Shown piece by piece: positions 1-9,915 of a stretch of 64,000 bases of DNA (position 1 is its first letter; each line of letters starts with the position of its first letter). Origin of the DNA: Odiellus spinosus (taxonomy: Eukaryota; Arthropoda; Arachnida; Opiliones; Phalangiidae). The stretch is from positions 310,001 through 374,000 of the forward strand of contig OY987239.1 in NCBI GenBank assembly GCA_963920705.1, read 5' to 3'. Under the pieces are notes generated by a model. The model was not told the DNA's origin and made no database searches. It worked only from the letters and a program-made list of their open reading frames with translations. The position numbers were made by a program, and so were the translations under genes.

Positions 1-156
1 TCCCTCCGACGGGCGTTAAAATCGAGTAAACCGCGGTCAAAAAGGGGTCCGGAGAGGCGTCCGCGATTTAAACAGGGACGCGAAAAGTGGCAAAAAACGG
101 CTCGTAGCGCGAAAACGATACCGTTTCCGGTAAAAGGAAGAAGGGTCGTTTACTTT

Positions 157-169
157 AAAAAAAAAAAAA
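157..169 (+). repeat. A run in monomer
   Basis: Thirteen A residues follow tacttt. The run varies from about 10 to 19 A between monomers and is followed by tcgaatttttccgcg. It is a slippage-prone tract; nothing suggests a poly(A) tail of a retrotransposon, because it sits at the same place in every copy without a target duplication. Confidence 0.85.
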
Positions 170-333
170 TCGAATTTTTCCGCGTTTTTTTCGGCCTTTT
201 GGGTAGCCTTATTTCGACGGAAATAGCGATTTAATCCGGAAATAAATAGATGGAATCGGTAGGCGAGAGGGAGATCTATCGATTAATCGTTTTATAAGGG
301 GTCTACGCGCGTAGTTCCCGTTTTACTCGCTTC

Positions 334-365
334 CGAAAGTTGTCCCACCAGTGGGACAACTTTCG
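334..365. repeat. Left palindrome, 15-bp perfect arms
   Basis: Arms CGAAAGTTGTCCCAC and GTGGGACAACTTTCG are perfectly complementary around a central CA. Nearly all monomers keep it. Variants are 3040 (two changes in the left arm), 27907 (left-arm changes), 50835 (C to G), and a family with GTTCG instead of TTTCG at the right end (37366, 40065, 41394, 42733, 45429, 52190). The satellite breaks off just at the outer edge of this palindrome at both 15103 and 60307. Confidence 0.95.
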
Positions 366-428
366 AAAAACTGGCGTTAGAACGAAAAGGAAAGTAAAAT
401 CCGGTCAGCCCGACTACCGCGGTTCTAA

Positions 429-612
429 CCCCCCCTCCCCCCTTTTTCCACCCCCTTTTCGCCGTTTTTCCCCCTTTTTCCCCCCCTTTTCCTTTTCCGG
501 ACTATTTTTCCCTATTTTCCCTTCCCCCCTCCCTCCCCCTCCCTCCCTCTTTTTTTCTCCTTCCCTCTTCTCCTTTATCCTTCCCCCACCCCCCTTTTTT
601 TTTTTTTTTTTT
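429..612 (+). repeat. Homopyrimidine tract of the monomer (H-DNA/G4-prone)
   Basis: About 185 bp are almost entirely C and T on the plus strand, with only a few purines, mainly in the short segments cgccg, ccggacta, ctttat and ccacc. Run lengths differ in nearly every monomer, and this tract accounts for most of the monomer length variation. Block B starts inside it (25361), and the block A higher-order repeat changes over inside it. Mirror-symmetric homopurine/homopyrimidine DNA is known to form triplexes and to stall replication; that it does so here is inferred. Confidence 0.9.
524..548 (-). other. G-quadruplex motif (minus strand)
   Basis: The plus strand shows five consecutive C runs of 3 to 6 separated by single T residues. 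The minus strand therefore has G3+ runs with 1-nt loops, the most stable class of predicted intramolecular G-quadruplex. Most monomers carry the same motif, some with one substitution (cctgcctcccc near 37550, 42920, 45620, 46965 and 52375) or an extra repeat (near 48310-48340). A few monomers have a shortened motif, for example near 7255, 11275 and 40250. Confidence 0.85.
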
Positions 613-926
613 AAAGCGAGATGGTGTGGCTATTACTACGGGCTCGACGACCTTGTTTTTCTTTTTTTTTTTCGTTTTTTATTCGTTTTTCGGCGTCATT
701 GGCACTCGGAATAGGCGTACGAACGCCCCGCCCTTCCCTCATATCGAGATTTATAAAAAAAAAATTTTTGAAATAAAATTCGACCGACGAAAAAAAAATC
801 CGTTTCACTTTCCCTTTATTTCGAGTTAAAAACCCGTTATTATTACCCGTTTTATCGCGAGTAACGATAAAATGATTTTTACGTGGAAAAATAACGACGT
901 AACGGGCGTTAAAAGGCAATTTCGTT

Positions 927-948
927 CTTGTCCCACTGGTGGGACAAG
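927..948. repeat. Right palindrome, 10-bp perfect arms
   Basis: Arms CTTGTCCCAC and GTGGGACAAG surround TG. It is the inverted partner of the left palindrome about 560 bp away. Two monomers (near 4976 and 8984) have the centre changed to ctttt but keep 9-bp arms. The monomer near 56842 has one arm change (tgttccac). Confidence 0.95.
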
Positions 949-3900
949 TTTTATTTTCGTTTTTTCCGATCGGAATTGAATTTTTCCGAAAAAGGATCCT
1001 CGCGAGACTACGTCACCGAAAACTCGGCTCTCCCGATAGAGTATTTAGTGAATAAATCGAGCGTAAACCCGCTAATTTAGTCGAGTTTGGAGTTAGTTTA
1101 AAAATTAAGTACGATCGTAATCGAAATTTTGATTGGGCCAAGTTCTGGCGAATTTGGTCTAGTTTCGTCGCGGAGTGACGTCGTATTTTTAATTTCGATA
1201 TTTTTGGGAAATTAAACGAGTCTAAGCGAAGGGGCTCGGCGAAAGTTCAAAGTTCGTTAAAATAGCGAATATAAGCGCGAGAGAAAATTCGGCGTGGTGG
1301 CGTTATTCGAAAATGTCCCTAGTCCGGTAATCGACTAACTAACTCCCTCCGACGGGCGTTAAAATCGAGTAAACCGCGGTCAAAAAGGGGTCCGGAGAGG
1401 CGTCCGCGATTTAAACAGGGACGCGAAAAGTGGCAAAAAACGGCTCGTAGCGCGAAAACGATACCGTTTCCGGTAAAAGGAAGAAGGGTCGTTTACTTTA
1501 AAAAAAAAAATCGAATTTTTCCGCGTTTTTTTCGGCCTTTTGGGTAGCCTTATTTCGACGGAAATAGCGATTTAATCCGGAAATAAATCGATGGAATCGG
1601 TAGGCGAGAGGGAGATCTATCGATTAATCGTTTTATAAGGGGTCTACGACGCGTAGTTCCCGTTTTACTCGCTTCCGAAAGTTGTCCCACCAGTGGGACA
1701 ACTTTCGAAAAACTGGCGTTAGAACGAAAAGGAAAGTAAAATCCGGTCAGCCCGACTACCGCGGTTCTAACCCCCCCCCTCCCCCCTTTTTCCACCCCCT
1801 TTCCCCCCCTTTTCGCCGTTTTTCCCCCTTTTTCCCCCCTTTTTCCTTTTCCGGACTATTTTTCCCTATTTTCCCTTCCCCCCTCCCTCCCCCTCCCTCC
1901 CTCTTTTTTTCTCCTTCCCCCTTCTCCTTTATCCTTCCCCCACCCCCCCTTTTTTTTTTTTTTTTAAAGCGAGACGGTGTGGCTATTACTACGGGCTCGA
2001 CGACCTTGCTTTTCTTTTTTTTTTCGTTTTTTATTCGTTTTTCGGCGTGATTGGCACTCGGAATAGGCTTACGAACGCCCCGCCCTTCCCTCATATCGAG
2101 ATTTATATAAAAAAAAAAATTTTGAAATAAAATTCGACCGACGAAAAAAAAAATCCGTTTCACTTTCCCTTTATTTCGAGTTAAAAACCCGTTATTATTA
2201 CCCGTTTTATCGCGAGTAACGATAAAATGATTTTTACGTGGAAAAATAACGACGTAACGGGCGTTAAAAGGCAATTTCGTTCTTGTCCCACTGGTGGGAC
2301 AAGTTTTATTTTCGTTTTTTCCGATCGGAATTGAGTTTTTCCGAAAAAGGATCCTCGCGAGACTACGTCACCGAAAATTCGGCTCTCCCGATAGAGTATT
2401 TAGTGAATAAATCGAGCGTAAACCCGCTAATTTAGTCGAGTTTGGAGTTAGTTTAAAAATTAAGTACGATCGTAATCGAAATTTTGATTGGGCCAAGTTC
2501 TGGCGAATATGGTCTAGTTTCGTCGCGGAGTGACGTCGTATTTTTAATTTCGATATTTTTGGGAAATTAAACGAGTCTAAGCGAAGGGGCTCGGCGAAAG
2601 TTCGAAGTTCGTTAAAATAGCGAATATAAGCGCGAGAGACAATTCGGCGTGGTGGCGTTATTCGAAAATGTCCCTAGTCCGGTAATCGACTAACTAACTC
2701 CCTCCGACGGGCGTTAAAATCGAGTAAACCGCGGTCAAAAAGGGGTCCGGAGAGGCGTCCGCGATTTAAACAGGGACGCGAAAAGTGGCAAAAAACGGCT
2801 CGTAGCGCGAAAACGATACCGTTTCCGGTAAAAGGAAGAAGGGTCGTTTACTTTAAAAAAAAAAAAAATCGAATTTTTCCGCGTTTTTTTCGGTTTTTTG
2901 GGTAGCCTTATTTCGACGGAAATAGCGATTTAATCCGGAAATAAATCGATGGAATCGGTAGGCGAGAGGGAGATCTATCGATTAATCGTTTTATAAGGGG
3001 TCTACGACGCGTAGTTCCCGTTTTACTCGCTTCCGAAAGATGTCCTACCAGTGGGACAACTTTCGAAAAACTGGCGTTAGAACGAAAAGGAAAGTAAAAT
3101 CCGGTCAGCCCGACTACCGCGGTTCTAACCCCCCCTCCCCCCTTTTTCCACCCCCTTTTTCCCCCCCATTTTCGCCGTTTTTCACCCTTTTTCCCCCCTT
3201 TTTCCTTTTCCGGACTATTTTTCCCTATTTTCCCTTCCCCCCTCCCTCCCCTCCCTCCCTCTTTTTTTCTCCTTCCCCCTTCTCCTTTATCCTTCCCCCA
3301 CCCCCCTTTTTTTTTTTTTTAAAGCGAGACGGTGTGGCTATTACTACGGGCTCGACGACCTTGTTTTTCTTTTTTTTTTCGTTTTTTATTCGTTTTTCGG
3401 CGTCATTGGCACTCGGAATAGGCGTACGAAAGCCCCGCCCTTCCCTCATATCGAGATTTATAAAAAAAAAAAATTTGAAATAAAATTCGACCGACGAAAA
3501 AAAAATCCGTTTCACTTTCCCTTTATTTCGAGTTAAAAACCCGTTATTATTACCCGTTTTATCGCGAGTAACGATAAAATGATTTTTACGTGGAAAAATA
3601 ACGACGTAACGGGAGTTAAAAGGCAATTTCGTTCTTGTCCCACTGGTGGGACAAGTTTTATTTTTGTTTTTTCCGATCGGAATTGAATTTTTCCGAAAAA
3701 GGATCCTCGCGAGACTACGTCACCGAAAATTCGGCTCTCCCGATAGAGTATTTAGTGAATAAATCGAGCGTAAACCCGCTAATTTAGTCGAGTTTGGAGT
3801 TAGTTTAAAAATTAAGTACGATCGTAATCGAAATTTTGATTGGGCCAAGTTCTTGCGAATTTGGTCTAGTTTCGTCGCGGAGTGACGTCGTATTTTTAAT

Positions 3901-5899
3901 TTCGATATTTTTGGGAAATTAAACGAGTCTAAGCGAAGGGGCTCGGCGAAAGTTCAAAGTTCGTTAAAATAGCGAATATAAGCGCGAGAGAAAATTCGGC
4001 GTGGTGGCGTTATTCGAAAATGTCCCTAGTCCGGTAATCGACTAACTAACTCCCTCCGACGGGCGTTAAAATCGAGTAAACCGCGGTCAAAAAGGGGTCC
4101 GGAGAGGCGTCCGCGATTTAAACAGGGACGCGAAAAGTGGCAAAAAACGGCTCGTAGCGCGAAAACGATACCGTTTCCGGTAAAAGGAAGAAGGGTCGTT
4201 TACTTTAAAAAAAAAAAAATCGAATTTTTCCGCGTTTTTTTCGGCCTTTTGGGTAGCCTTATTTCGACGGAAATCGCGATTTAATCCGGAAATAAATCGA
4301 TGGAATCGGTAGGCGAGAGGGAGATCTATCGATTAATCGTTTTATAAGGGGTCTACGACGCGTAGTTCCCGTTTTACTCGCTTCCGAAAGTTGTCCCACC
4401 AGTGGGACAACTTTCGAAAAACTGGCGTTAGAACGAAAAGGAAAGTAAAATCCGGTCAGCCCGACTACCGCGGTTCTAACCCCCCCTCCCCCCTTTTTCC
4501 ACCCCCTTTTTCCCCCCTTTTCGCCGTTTTTCCCCCTTTTTCCATTTCCGGACTATTTTTCCCTATTTTCCCTTCCCCCCTCCCTCCCCGTCCCTCCCTC
4601 TTTTTTTCTCCTTCCCCCTTCTCCTTTATCCTTCCCCCCCCTTTTTTTTTTTTTTTTAAAGCGAGACGGTGTGGCTATTACTACGGGCTCGACGACCTTG
4701 TTTTTCTTTTTTTTTTTCGTTTTTTATTTGTTTTTCGGCGTCATGGCACTCGGAATAGGCGTACGAACGCCCCGCCCTTCCCTCATATCGAGATTTATAA
4801 AAAAAAAAAAATTTGAAATAAAATTCGACCGACGAAAAAAAAAATCCGTTTCACTTTCCCTTTATTTCGAGTTAAAAACCCGTTATTATTACCCGTTTTA
4901 TCGCGAGTAACGATAAAATGATTTTTACGTGGAAAAATAACGACGTAACGGGCGTTAAAAGGCAATTTCGTTCTTGTCCCACTTTTGGGACAAGTTTTAT
5001 TTTCGTTTTTTCCGATCGGAATTGAATTTTTCCGAAAAAGGATCCTCGCGAGACTACGTCACCGAAAATTCGGCTCTCCCGATAGAGTATTTAGTGAATA
5101 AATCGAGCGTAAACCCGCTAATTTAGTCGAGTTTGGAGTTAGTTTAAAAATTAAGTACGATCGTAATCGAAATTTTGATTGGGCCAAGTTCTGGCGAATT
5201 TGGTCTAGTTTCGTCGCGGAGTGACGTCGTATTTTTAATTTCGATATTTTTGGGAAATTAAACGAGTCTAAGCGAAGGGGCTCGGCGAAAGTTCAAAGTT
5301 CGTTAAAATAGCGAATATAAGCGCGAGAGAAAATTCGGCGTGGTGGCGTTATTCGAAAATGTCCCTAGTCCGGTAATCGACTAACTAACTCCCTCCGACG
5401 GGCGTTAAAATCGAGTAAACCGCGGTCAAAAAGGGGTCCGGAGAGGCGTCCGCGATTTAAACAGGGACGCGAAAAGTGGCAAAAAACGGCTCGTAGCGCG
5501 AAAACGATACCGTTTCCGGTAAAAGGAAGAAGGGTCGTTTACTTTAAAAAAAAAAAAAAATCTAATTTTTCCGCGTTTTTTTCGGCCTTTTGGGTAGCCT
5601 TATTTCGACGGAAATAGCGATTTAATCCGGAAATGAATCAATGGAATCGGTAGGCGAGAGGGAGATCTATCGATTAATCGTTTTATAAGGGGTCTACGAC
5701 GCGTAGTTCCCGTTTTACTCGCTTCCGAAAGTTGTCCCACCAGTGGGACAACTTTCGAAAAACTGGCGTTAGAACGAAAAGGAAAGTAAAATCCGGTCAG
5801 CCCGACTACCGCGGTTCTAACCCCCCCTCCCCCTTTTCCCCCCCTTTTCGCCGTTTTTCCCCCTTTTTCCCCCCTTTTTCCTTTTCCGGACTATTTTTC

Positions 5900-8800
5900 C
5901 CTATTTTCCCTTCCCCCCTCCCTCCCCCTCCCTCCCTCTTTTTTTCTCCTTCCCCCTTCTCCTTTATCCTTCCCCCAACCCCCCTTTTTTTTTTTTTTAA
6001 AGCGAGAAGGTGTGGCTATTACTACGGGCTCGACGACCTTGTTTTTCTTTTTTTTTGGTTTTTTATTCGTTTTTCGGAGTCATTGGCACTCGGAATAGGC
6101 GTACGAACGCCCCGCCCTTCCCTCATATCGAGATTTATATAAAAAAAAAAATTTTAAATAAAATTCGACCGACGAAAAAAAAATCCGTTTCACTTTCCCT
6201 TTATTTCGAGTTAAAAACCCGTTATTATTACCCGTTTTATCGCGAGTAACGATAAAATGATTTTTACGTGGAAAAATAACGACGTAACGGGCGTTAAAAG
6301 GCAATTTAGTTCTTGTCCCACTGGTGGGACAAGTTTTATTTTCGTTTTTTCCGATCGGAATTGAATTTTTCCGAAAAAGGATCCTCGCGAGACTACGTCA
6401 CCGAAAATTCGGCTCTCCCGATAGAGTATTTAGTGAATAAATCGAGCGTAAACCCGCTAATTTAGTCGAGTTTGGAGTTAGTTTAAAAATTAAGTACGAT
6501 CGTAATCGAAATTTTGATTGGGCCAAGTTCTGGCGAATTTGGTCTAGTTTCGTCGCGGAGTGACGTCGTATTTTTAATTTCGATATTTTTGGGAAATTAA
6601 ACGAGTCTAAGCGAAGGGGCTCGGCGAAAGTTAAAAGTTCGTTAAAATAGCGAATATAAGCGCGAGAGAAAATTCGGCGTGGTGGCGTTATTCGAAAATG
6701 TCCCTAGTCCGGTAATCGACTAACTAACTCCCTCCGACGGGCGTTAAAATCGAGTAAACCGCGGTCAAAAAGGGGTCCGGAGAGGCGTCCGCGATTTAAA
6801 CAGGGACGCGAAAAGTGGCAAAAAACGGCTCGTAGCGCGAAAACGATACCGTTTCCGGTAAAAGGAAGAAGGGTCGTTTACTTTAAAAAAAAAAATCGAA
6901 TTTTTCCGCGTTTTTTTCGGCCTTTTGGGTAGCCTTATTTCGACGGAAATAGCGATTTAATCCGGAAATAAATCGATGGAATCGGTAGGCGAGAGGGAGA
7001 TCTATCGATTAATCGTTTTATAAGGGGTCTACGACGCGTAGTTCCCGTTTTACTCGCTTCCGAAAGTTGTCCCACCAGTGGGACAACTTTCGAAAAACTG
7101 GCGTTAGAACGAAAAGGAAAGTAAAATCCGGTCAGCCCGACTACCGCGGTTCTAACCCCCCCTCCCCCCTTTTTCCACCCCATTTTTCCCCCCTTTTCGC
7201 CGTTTTTCCCCCTTTTTCCATTTCCGGACTATTTTTCCCTATTTTCCCTTCCCCCCTCCCTCCCTCTTTTTTTCTCCTTCCCCCTTCTCCTTTATCCTTC
7301 CCCCTTTTTTTTTTTTTTTTAAAGCGAGACGGTGTGGCTATTACTACGGGCTCGACGACCTTGTTTTTCTTTTTTTTTTTTCGTTTTTTATTTGTTTTTC
7401 GGCGTCATTGGCACTCGGAATAGGCGTACGAACGCCCCGCCCTTCCCTCATATCGAGATTTATAAAAAAAAAAAAAAATTGAAATAAAATTCGACCGACG
7501 AAAAAAAAATCCGTTTCACTTTCCCTTTATTTCGAGTTAAAAACCCGTTATTATTACCCGTTTTATCGCGAGTAACGATAAAATGATTTTTACGTGGAAA
7601 AATAACGACGTAACGGGCGTTAAAAGGCAATTTCGTTCTTGTCCCACTGGTGGGACAAGTTTTATTTTCGTTTTTTCCGATCGGAATTGAATTTTTCCGA
7701 AAAAGGATCCTCGCGAGACTACGTCACCGAAAATTCGGCTCTCCCGATAGAGTATTTAGTGAATAAATCGAGCGTAAACCCGCTAATTTAGTCGAGTTTG
7801 GAGTTAGTTTAAAAATTAAGTACGATCGTAATCGAAATTTTGATTGGGCCAAGTTCTGGCGAATTTGGTCTAGTTTCGTCGCGGAGTGACGTCGTATTTT
7901 TAATTTCGATATTTTTGGGAAATTAAACGAGTCTAAGCGAAGGGGCTCGGCGAAAGTTCAAAGTTCGTTAAAATAGCGAATATAAGCGCGAGAGAAAATT
8001 CGGCGTGGTGGCGTTATTCGAAAATGTCCCTAGTCCGGTAATCGACTAACTAACTCCCTCCGACGGGCGTTAAAATCGAGTAAACCGCGGTCAAAAAGGG
8101 TCCGGAGAGGCGTCCGCGATTTAAACAGGGACGCGAAAAGTGGCAAAAAACGGCTCGTAGCGCGAAAACGATACCGTTTCCGGTAAAAGGAAGAAGGGTC
8201 GTTTACTTTAAAAAAAAAAAAATCTAATTTTTCCGCGTTTTTTTCGGCCTTTTGGGTAGCCTTATTTCGACGGAAATAGCGATTTAATCCGGAAATAAAT
8301 CGATGGAATCGGTAGGCGAGAGGGAGATCTATCGATTAATCGTTTTATAAGGGGTCTACGACGCGTAGTTCCCGTTTTACTCGCTTCCGAAAGTTGTCCC
8401 ACCAGTGGGACAACTTTCGAAAAACTGGCGTTAGAACGAAAAGGAAAGTAAAATCCGGTCAGCCCGACTACCGCGGTTCTAACCCCCCCTCCCCCCTTTT
8501 TCCCCCCTTTTCGCCGTTTTTCCCCCTTTTTCCCCCCTTTTTCCTTTTCCGGACTATTTTTCCCTATTTTCCCTTCCCCCCTCCCTCCCCCTCCCTCCCT
8601 CTTTTTTTCTCCTTCCCCCTTCTCCTTTATCCTTCCCCCACCCCCCCTTTTTTTTTTTTTTAAAGCGAGACGGTGTGGCTATTACTACGGGCTCGACGAC
8701 CTTGTTTTTCTTTTTTTTTTTTCGTTTTTTATTCGTTTTTCGGCGTCATTGGCACTCGGAATAGGCGTACGAACGCCCCGCCCTTCCCTCATATCGAGAT

Positions 8801-9915
8801 TTATAAAAAAAAAAATTTTGAAATAAAATTCGACCGACGAAAAAAAAAATCCGTTTCACTTTCCCTTTATTTCGAGTTAAAAACCCGTTATTATTACCCG
8901 TTTTATCGCGAGTAACGATAAAATGATTTTTACGTGGAAAAATAACGACGTAACGGGCGTTAAAAGGCAATTTCGTTCTTGTCCCACTTTTGGGACAAGT
9001 TTTATTTTCGTTTTTTCCGATCGGAATTGAATTTTTCCGAAAAAGGATCCTCGCGAGACTACGTCACCGAAAATTCGGCTCTCCCGATAGAGTATTTAGT
9101 GAATAAATCGAGCGTAAACCCGCTAATTTAGTCGAGTTTGGAGTTAGTTTAAAAATTAAGTACGATCGTAATCGAAATTTTGATTGGGCCAAGTTCTGGC
9201 GAATTTGGTCTAGTTTCGTCGCGGAGTGACGTCGTATTTTTAATTTCGATATTTTTGGGAAATTAAACGAGTCTAAGCGAAGGGGCTCGGCGAAAGTTCA
9301 AAGTTCGTTAAAATAGCGAATATAAGCGCGAGAGAAAATTCGGCGTGGTGGCGTTATTCGAAAATGTCCCTAGTCCGGTAATCGACTAACTAACTCCCTC
9401 CGACGGGCGTTAAAATCGAGTAAACCGCGGTCAAAAAGGGGTCCGGAGAGGCGTCCGTGATTTAAACAGGGACGCGAAAAGTGGCAAAAAACGGCTCGTA
9501 GCGCGAAAACGATACCGTGTCCGGTAAAAGGAAGAAGGGTCGTTTACTTAAAAAAAAAAAAAAAAATCGAATTTTTCCGCGTTTTTTTCGGCCTTTTGGG
9601 TAGCCTTATTTCGACAGAAATAGCGATTTAATCCGGAAATAAATCGATGGAATCGGTAGGCGAGAGGGAGATCTATCGATTAATCGTTTTATAAGGGGTC
9701 TACGACGCGTAGTTCCCGTTTTACTCGCTTCCGAAAGTTGTCCCACCAGTGGGACAACTTTCGAAAAACTGGCGTTAGAACGAAAAGGAAAGTAAAATCC
9801 GGTCAGCCCGACTACCGCGGTTCTAACCCCCCCTCCCCCCTTTTTCCACCTCCTTTTCCCCCCCTTTTCGCCGTTTTTCCCCCTTTTTCCCCCCTTTTTC
9901 CTTTTCCGGACTATT
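5900..9915 (+). repeat. Higher-order repeat of three monomers, copy 1 (block A)
   Basis: Shares private variants with the next ~4.02 kb at the same spacing: gagaaggtgtgg (6004 and 10024), ttttttttggttttt followed by cggagtc (about 6052 and 10072), gttaaaagttcg (6631 and 10652), a tract lacking the middle C runs (about 7255 and 11275), and aaaaagggtcc with one G missing (8094 and 12116). The start and end lie within the homopyrimidine tracts of monomers 5 and 8; coordinates are approximate to the tract. Confidence 0.8.

Larger units (their letters stand above)
340..947. repeat. Inverted-repeat-bounded cassette inside each monomer
   Basis: The 20-mer at 340-359 and the 20-mer at 928-947 are exact reverse complements of each other, so together they bound a ~608-bp segment like terminal inverted repeats. 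Each 20-mer is also a palindrome (9-bp arms TTGTCCCAC/GTGGGACAA around CA or TG). Left copies start at 340, 1682, 3040, 4391, 5732, 7067, 8394, 9738, 11089, 12417 and 13755 in block A. In block B they start at 26569, 27907, 29239, 30590, 31942, 33305, 34661, 36014, 37366, 38708, 40065, 41394, 42733, 44069, 45429, 46766, 48112, 49484, 50835, 52190, 53530, 54885, 56242, 57599 and 58953. It could be a MITE-like element captured into the satellite before amplification. I see no clear target-site duplication outside the 20-mers and no transposase, so this remains inference. Confidence 0.6.
1..1343 (+). repeat. Reference satellite monomer (unit 1)
   Basis: Landmarks in order: an A run (157-169) followed by T-rich sequence; a small palindrome cgattaatcg near 280; the long left palindrome (334-365); a possible Pol III-like box pair (372-384 and 421-430); a homopyrimidine tract (429-612); the right palindrome (927-948); the 12-bp palindrome TTCCGATCGGAA (964-975); ctcgcgag near 1000; and a pair of inverted ACGTCAC/GTGACGT sites (1010-1016 and 1175-1181). 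The rest is mixed sequence without a recognised function. The high density of short palindromes is the main character of the monomer. Confidence 0.9.

Noticed and set aside
157-169. Poly(A) tail of a non-LTR retrotransposon
   Set aside because: Same position in every monomer and no coding or target duplication next to it.
340-714. Recurrent open reading frames in every monomer (plus-strand MSHQWDN-type and minus-strand MPFNARY-type)
   Set aside because: They arise from near-identical DNA copies, use a TTG or frame set by homopolymer length, shift frame between monomers, and are dominated by Pro/Phe/Lys runs from the homopyrimidine and A/T tracts.
1-1343. CENP-B box
   Set aside because: I looked for TTCGNNNNANNCGGG on the plus strand of the monomer and found no match, so centromere identity is not claimed.
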